NCBI GenBank assembly: GCA_027946365.1
Contig: JAPEUQ010000006.1
Coordinates: 806,001-870,000, forward strand
DNA from: Kalmusia sp. IMI 367209
Taxonomy: Eukaryota; Ascomycota; Dothideomycetes; Pleosporales; Didymosphaeriaceae
Direction: 5' to 3'
Length of the DNA stretch: 64,000 nucleotides
Position 1 is the first letter of the stretch; every line of letters starts with the position of its first letter. The position numbers and the translations under genes are program-made. Below the pieces are notes generated by a model. The model was given only the letters and a program-made list of their open reading frames with translations, had not been told where the DNA came from and did not search any database. Below are positions 58,918 through 64,000 of this stretch, one piece after another.

Positions 58918-59840
58918 GGTTACATCGGATAAGGAGTATGTCTTGACGCGCTCTGATGAGGGAGAGAGACGCGTTTGTGGTGTCAGGGTGGGCGGGACTC
59001 TTTGACTTCACGAATTATGAAAAGTGCTTTAGGCGTTGCTTGATTAGGTTACGAGAAGACAGGTCCTAGGACTTTGTCTGTGGCGTTTTAGTAGATTGGT
59101 TGGGACGGCGGATATGGGAATACCCTTTTTTTTTCTCTTCTTCAGCGTGGCATGGTAGCACGGCATATCTGGGCTTGGTTTCGTGAATGTGCTCTTCGAT
59201 ATGAAGGTTGTGTTCACGTGGCTAGCGAATCAAATCTGTGAGGATTCTCCGGTTGAATGTGTGTTTTCGAGCCGGCGTGAGATAGACTGACTCTGTGAAA
59301 CGGTGATCTTAAGTGCTGATGTGAGCGTCGTAAGGGCTGTAGATCAGTTGCGAGGGGCTACTTTCAAAATTCTGGCTGGCTAATACAATGCAAGGTACGA
59401 ACGAATAATTGTTATTGTGGTGGTCTGACTGCAGATTGACGCAATCTTTTCGAGGACGAGGATAGGCTTGCTTTGCATTGTCGTGGGACACCTGGTGGGA
59501 AGGTCTCGGGGAGAGTCCCGAGTATCTAATGATGTTGCGAAATTCTTGGCGGGACTCATCTAGTTTCGAAAGGGAGACGGGGGTGATACGGATAGGTTGT
59601 GGGTACTGGGAGTCTAGTAGTGAAAGCGAGAGTATTCCTGAGCTGAAGTGCTGTCCAACGAACTTTGCAACGTCAATTTCACGTTTAATAGGCTGTCACT
59701 CATCGACTAAGGGCCCCGAAGAGTAACACTTTTTCTCACATCGTGAAATCTTACAATTGTTGTTCTTCATGCAGCACTGACGTGCATCCGGGTAGAATCT
59801 GTGGTATACTACAACATACAATACACAACGCGCTCGCTCC
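58918..59840. other. 0.9 kb convergent spacer
   Basis: 3' flanks of the RING/TRAF gene and of the TilS-like gene. No coding frame is supported. Confidence 0.55.
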
Positions 59841-62288
59841 TCATATCCTCTCCTCGAAATCGCTCCAACCCAAGCGCGCATCTTTTTTCTCCGCAGCTTG
59901 CGGCCCAGGCTCGTCAAAGAGCTTATAACTCCGCCTTGTCTCGACTTCGCCCGCTTCCATGAACGAGCCTAGTCCCTCGCTCATCTGCCGCTTCTCCTCG
60001 TGCTGTTTCTTTTTCTTCCTCCTCACATCCTCCTTTGCGCGCTCCGTGCCCAGGCTCAATCTCTTAAACCCAAGCGTAGCTTTCATGCTCCGTCTAGACT
60101 CCTCGCGAGCGACACCGTACTGCATAGGCTTCAGCACGATGTCCTCCAAGGCTCGAGTCCCTGGGTCGATCTTCTTGTATCGTACGTCCCACCTGCAGTC
60201 CGGACCCTTTTTCCCGAGGACGCTAAGGTCCGCATTGAGTGTCGGCAGCGCAATGACGCTCTGCTCCGCGCCCGGGTCATCCGGAGCGAGGAACAGCGCG
60301 GGGAGATGGCGCCGCAGCGAGTGCGGTTTGATCGCGGCCAGCGCGGCGCGCAGGTGCTGGTGTCGGTCGTGGTAATACCCCGATGCTTCCACCGTGATTT
60401 TGTTCCTCAGTAGCTCTTCTAATTCCTTGTCGGTAAGGTTCCGTAGGACGATGTTCTTGTCTGTGAGGTTCCGCACGCGGATCCAGAAGCGACCGTCGAA
60501 GAAGCGCCATTCGGAGAGCCGGCCCTCGTTAGGCGGGAAGAAGATGGAGTGCTGGAGATTGTCGCTGAGGGGGAGGGTTGGCGCGAGAGAAGCCATTCTC
60601 GGGGTGGGCGTCGGGTGATGAGCGGTCGAAGGGGAAGGCAGATCCCATTTGCGCCACCAGAGGCCGAAGCAGGAGAAGTTTGGGGACCGGGGTTCGGTGG
60701 TGCAGGCGAGAGTGGGCCAGACGGAGAGAACGGTGTTGGCGAGGCGGGCTGGTTTGGGCTTTTCTGAGGGGGAGACGAGCTCGGCTAGGCGGTAGAGAAA
60801 AAGGTAGGCGGTGTTGCGAGCTTCTGCCAGGTCTGATTCAGAAGGGTGGGAGGTGGGACTGGAGAACAGGGCGTCGACGGGTGGGAAGCGCGCAACAAGC
60901 GCTCCGGTTTGGATGTCAATTTTGACGGGGCATTCGCTGAAAAGCTGCTCTGCCTTTTTCTTGTGCTTGTCCACTCGGCTCTGGGTGTGCTCGGCGAGAG
61001 CTAGCAGAGATTCTCTGGACAGCGCCTTGGGAAGCTGGTGGTTATTGAAGATGTGCCGTATCGCATTCCGCGCGGTGAGTGTCGCATCCTGGTTCGTCTT
61101 GTCTTCTACCCACTGGGTGTTGTGCTCCACACACGTTGCAATCAACCTATTCTTCGTGAATCCCAGCAGCGGTCTGAGAATTTGTATGCCGCCTTGCTCT
61201 ATCGGATATGGCATTGAGAGCTCCTGCCGCTCGCGGGCCTGATCAACACCAGTAGACTTGCGATCAGCGACCTCAGATTTCGTATCTGCGCTACTATGAT
61301 GTACACCATGTATACCATAGCACTCCGGGATCCACTCCACCCTCTGCATGCCTCGTAGTCCCGACCTCAGGCGTAAATTCATGAGCCGCATAAGAATTGT
61401 TTCCACCTGGTCGTCTGCATGATGTGCCACCATCAAGTTCTTTATGCCCTTGTCCCTGCATGCTGTCCCCAGAGCCTGGTACCGCAGTTTACGCGCTTCG
61501 CTTTCGAAGCGTTTGGGATTGGAGAGGTCAAAGTCTTCGGGCCAAGTGACGGGAACGATTGTGGACTCTATGCCAACTACACTTCATTAGACATTAGACA
61601 ATTCAGAAGAATATCAGGATCATACACTTGGAGCGCAACTGTTGGGCAACCCAGCGCGCCTCTTTGGCACTTTCCGGCCTCGCCTTGTGGTCGATAATGA
61701 AGCCATGGACCTTTGGCAAATAATTCTTCTTGAATGGATTTACTTTCGCATACAAAGTCGCAAGCGCCATAGAATCCACACCTCCACTAATCGCAAGCCC
61801 TAGGTTCTATGAGCTTGACTCTGCAATGTCATCCCCGACAGCAACACACCTATGATGTAAGGATTGAATCTCTTCTTAGGCCACACTTTCTTCAGTGCTT
61901 CCTGAAACTCCTCATCTTCAATGGGACCTTTCCCCAGTCCAGTCTCGGCATGTATAAATCGTCGCGACAACACGTCCGCACTCCGTTCCCGCCCAAGGCG
62001 CTCACACCCTCTCCTCACCCTCCATCCATGCTTCAAAATGGCAGAGCAACAGCTCCTCAAACACGACACATTGCTCTTCAACATAAACGACGCCGTGGCA
62101 TGAATCCCTCTACGCCCAAAGACCGCAGTGAAGGAGCGAAGAGAAGGGCAAGATAAAGTACAAGGATGCAGCAAAACTATCCCGACGCGTCGATGCGCCA
62201 GTTCCGAGGTTCTGCACTGAGCTTCGGAAGCACGCACAGACCACCTCTGTTCGAGAATTTTCCAGAGCTTCACAAAAACATCCACCAT
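59841..62288 (-). CDS. TilS-like tRNA(Ile)-lysidine synthase (PP-loop ATPase)
   Basis: Minus strand, exons 62288-61850, 61799-61626 and 61576-59841, up to 782 residues. The PP-loop is created by the first splice: IGLAISGGVDSMALATLYAK. Next come GFIIDHKARPESAKEA, SKFGIESTIVPVTWPEDF and the family signature MVAHHADDQVETILMRL, with LRPLLGFTKNRLIATC further on. TilS changes the wobble C of tRNA(Ile)(CAU) to lysidine; in fungi this would be mitochondrial. The C-terminal ~400 residues are an extended region not typical of bacteria. Start is uncertain: the ATG at 62288 is farthest upstream, but a heat shock element lies within its first codons, so the ATG at 62084 may be the real start. Both give Arg-rich N-termini. 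Confidence 0.85.
62250..62267. promoter_or_regulatory. Heat shock element upstream of Hsp10
   Basis: TTC-ga-GAA-tt-TTC-ca-GAG: three perfect alternating HSF pentamer cores plus one near match, with exact 2-nt spacing. It lies about 115 nt upstream of the Hsp10 start codon, between it and the divergent TilS-like gene. Confidence 0.75.
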
Positions 62289-62380
62289 TCCATCTCGAAC
62301 CTCACTCTATTCCAATCCCATACCCTCAGCTTCGCGTTTTAGATACCCCTTTCTTACCACCCACACACAAATCCCTCACA

Positions 62381-63028
62381 ATGGTAAGCCCCTCCTGCCA
62401 CCTCAGCTCCAATGCACGGCGCAAAGCTCCACCCCCGATGGGCCCGGAACGCTTTCTCTTTGCGCCCCGGAGCATCCATCAAGATAAATCTGACGAGAGC
62501 AAAATAGTCGGCCATCAAATCCATCCGCAGCATCGCACCCCTCCTCGACCGCATCCTCGTTCAGCGCATCAAGCCCGAAGCTAAGACCGCAACTGGCATC
62601 TTCCTGCCCGACAGCGCTGTCAAGGAGCTCAACGAGGCCAAGGTTCTCGCCGTCGGTCCCGGTGCGCTGGATAAGGATGGAAAGAGGGTTACACCGAGTG
62701 TGCAGCCGGGAGATAAGGTGTTGATCCCGCAGGTACGTGGATTGTTATTTTCAACATGAATGAAGATAAGAGTATGGGAAACATGCGGTACGGCGGAGCT
62801 GTTGAAAGAGCGAATCAGGGTTGAATTGACAGAGGAAAAATGACGGGAGAAAAGCAGTGTGAGAATGTCACTGACGTGATTGCAGTTCGGTGGAAGCCCC
62901 CTCAAGGTCGGCGAGGATGAGTACTCGCTGTTCCGCGACCATGAGTATGTTTACCATCCCCTTAGCCCCTCCATCCCCATACGCTCTACTAATTCTCCAA
63001 CAGACTCTTGGCCAAGATCAACGAGTAG
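62381..63028 (+). CDS. HSP10: Mitochondrial 10-kDa chaperonin Hsp10 (GroES)
   Basis: Exon 1 is only the ATG at 62381-62383, followed directly by GTAAGC. Exons 62508-62732, 62886-62944 and 63004-63028 complete 103 residues: MSAIKSIRSIAPLLDRILVQ, then KTATGIFLPDSAVKELNEAK, VLAVGPGALDKDGKRVTPSV, QFGGSPLKVGEDEYSLFRDH and a final LLAKINE. GIFLP begins the mobile loop that binds Hsp60 and the full GroES fold is present. It acts as the co-chaperonin lid in the mitochondrial matrix. The intron after ATG has a CTGAC branch near 62490. A heat shock element upstream fits heat induction. Confidence 0.95.
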
Positions 63029-63452
63029 ACGCAGACAGCTGCCGCTCGACATCCACCTTCCGCCCTTTCCCGCCCGACCTCCTGTATCTCTACTGTAACA
63101 TCACCGCGCCCTCAGAACACCCACGACCCACCCGACCGCCTAGCATGCCCGCCGGCGTTCACCTTGGTATATCGGATTGGCATTTGGGCATTGTATTTTC
63201 AATCAAAGCGACATTTACTTCCTTCATGTGTGTAGTTACAACAACAAGCAAGATAGTAGGGCTGAGGGCTTGGTAATAATACGAACGGACATCTCTGCTC
63301 GAGGGGCTTTGCAATCAGTGACATTTCGTTCTCTTTTACGAAAGGAGATATCAACATTGTGTGGGAAGAGTATCTGAAAACTATCCGCCCCAGCACCTAT
63401 ACCAGAACAGTTTGTGTCTGAATGATGCTTTATGCCTAACAGCACCGGCCGC
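63029..63452. other. 0.4 kb convergent spacer
   Basis: 3' flanks of Hsp10 and of the Gly-rich gene. Nothing coding seen. Confidence 0.55.
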
Positions 63453-64000
63453 CTACCAAACATTATTCCCACCGCCAGCACCCCACTGGCGACCGCCACT
63501 CTCTGGCTGTCCCTGGTCATACCCTCCGTAGCCCCCCTGCTGTTGCTGCTGATACCCACCTGCACCCTGATCATAATTCTCATAGCCTTGTTGATACGCC
63601 GTTGGTACCGAATACGCCGGTTCAGCTCCATGCCCACCAGCGTATTGTCCCTGATGACTCCAGGTATCCCCACCCGCAGGTGGGGGGGCATTGTACTCTG
63701 GAGCTCCACCGCTGCCGCCCGCATACGATGATTGATAAGGCTGAAAGGAGCCCCAGTCGTGGGTGGGCTGGGGCGAGGGAGACGGCTGGTACGGTGGCGC
63801 CGATGAGTCGAAATCACCGGGTCCTTCGCGCTTGTTGCTGAACATATTGAGTGCAGGGCTTATTTTGTGTCCCAACCCACCGGGGAGATTTCCAGCCAAG
63901 CTTCCGAGGAGACCGCCCCCGCTGCCAGAATGTGATGACTGGTGGCCATGACCACCACCACCAGAATGGGATTGCTGATGTCCGCCGCTATGACCGCCTC
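63453..64000 (-). CDS. Glycine/tyrosine/glutamine-rich protein, 5' end outside the window
   Basis: Minus-strand frame open from the window edge to the stop at 63453, so the start is missing. The visible ~181 residues begin with a Gly/His/Ser-rich segment (repeated HSGG and GGGGHGHQSSHS). A short non-repetitive stretch LGSLAGNLPGGLGHKISPAL follows, then a Pro/Ser/Tyr/Gln/Gly-rich tail with YQQGYENYDQ and GGYQQQQQGGYGGYDQGQ. The composition is like that of prion-like or cell-surface glycine-rich proteins, but no family is identified. Convergent with Hsp10. Confidence 0.6.
   Translation of the reverse strand, partial: GGHSGGHQQSHSGGGGHGHQSSHSGSGGGLLGSLAGNLPGGLGHKISPALNMFSNKREGPGDFDSSAPPYQPSPSPQPTHDWGSFQPYQSSYAGGSGGAPEYNAPPPAGGDTWSHQGQYAGGHGAEPAYSVPTAYQQGYENYDQGAGGYQQQQQGGYGGYDQGQPESGGRQWGAGGGNNVW

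Overview
The window is nuclear DNA of a filamentous ascomycete, most likely a Dothideomycete. Coding exons are split by short introns (mostly 45-110 nt) with GT-AG borders and CTAAC/CTGAC-type branch sites. The families are typical of filamentous fungi: TRI12-type MFS pump, NACHT-ankyrin receptor, NmrA oxidoreductase, single-pass Ser-rich surface protein, Meu6-like PH protein. The class-level placement is inference. No rRNA, CRISPR array, intact transposon or convincing tRNA was seen.

Layout. 1-8.2 kb is a housekeeping block: CNOT9/Rcd1, ribosomal protein uL1, MIX23 (minus strand) and, divergent from it, replicative DNA ligase I. 8.9-18 kb is an accessory block with wide AT-richer spacers: a TRI12-type MFS efflux pump with a CGG-N10-CCG palindrome upstream, a single-pass Ser/Thr-rich membrane protein, and a NACHT-ankyrin STAND (NLR-like) protein. 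The last two each carry one apparent frameshift at a short repeat (CCAA x3 and G6). 18-21.7 kb is a long GC-rich stretch without a convincing gene, leading to a Meu6-like PH protein with an array of basic SIFG-type motifs. 25-32.7 kb holds a UBTD-like ubiquitin-domain protein whose first exon is just ATG, an unknown protein, and a SulP transporter with STAS and cyclic-nucleotide-binding-like domains. 34-37.2 kb holds GINS subunit Psf1 and an HMG-box regulator. After a 3.3 kb spacer come a 969-residue coiled-coil protein, an NmrA-like oxidoreductase, a small mitochondrial-type protein and a fungal protein of unknown function. A second GC-rich gene-poor tract (49.2-51.2 kb) precedes cyclin C, a Ca2+-dependent mitochondrial carrier, a Syn8-like SNARE with an in-frame stop, a RING/TRAF zinc-finger protein, a TilS-like tRNA lysidine synthase divergent from mitochondrial Hsp10 (heat shock element between them), and the 3' part of a Gly-rich protein cut by the window edge.

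There is no obvious operon-like or biosynthetic cluster. Most genes are independent. The links worth noting are the divergent promoter pairs (MIX23/ligase, TilS/Hsp10) and the pump-surface protein-NLR accessory block.
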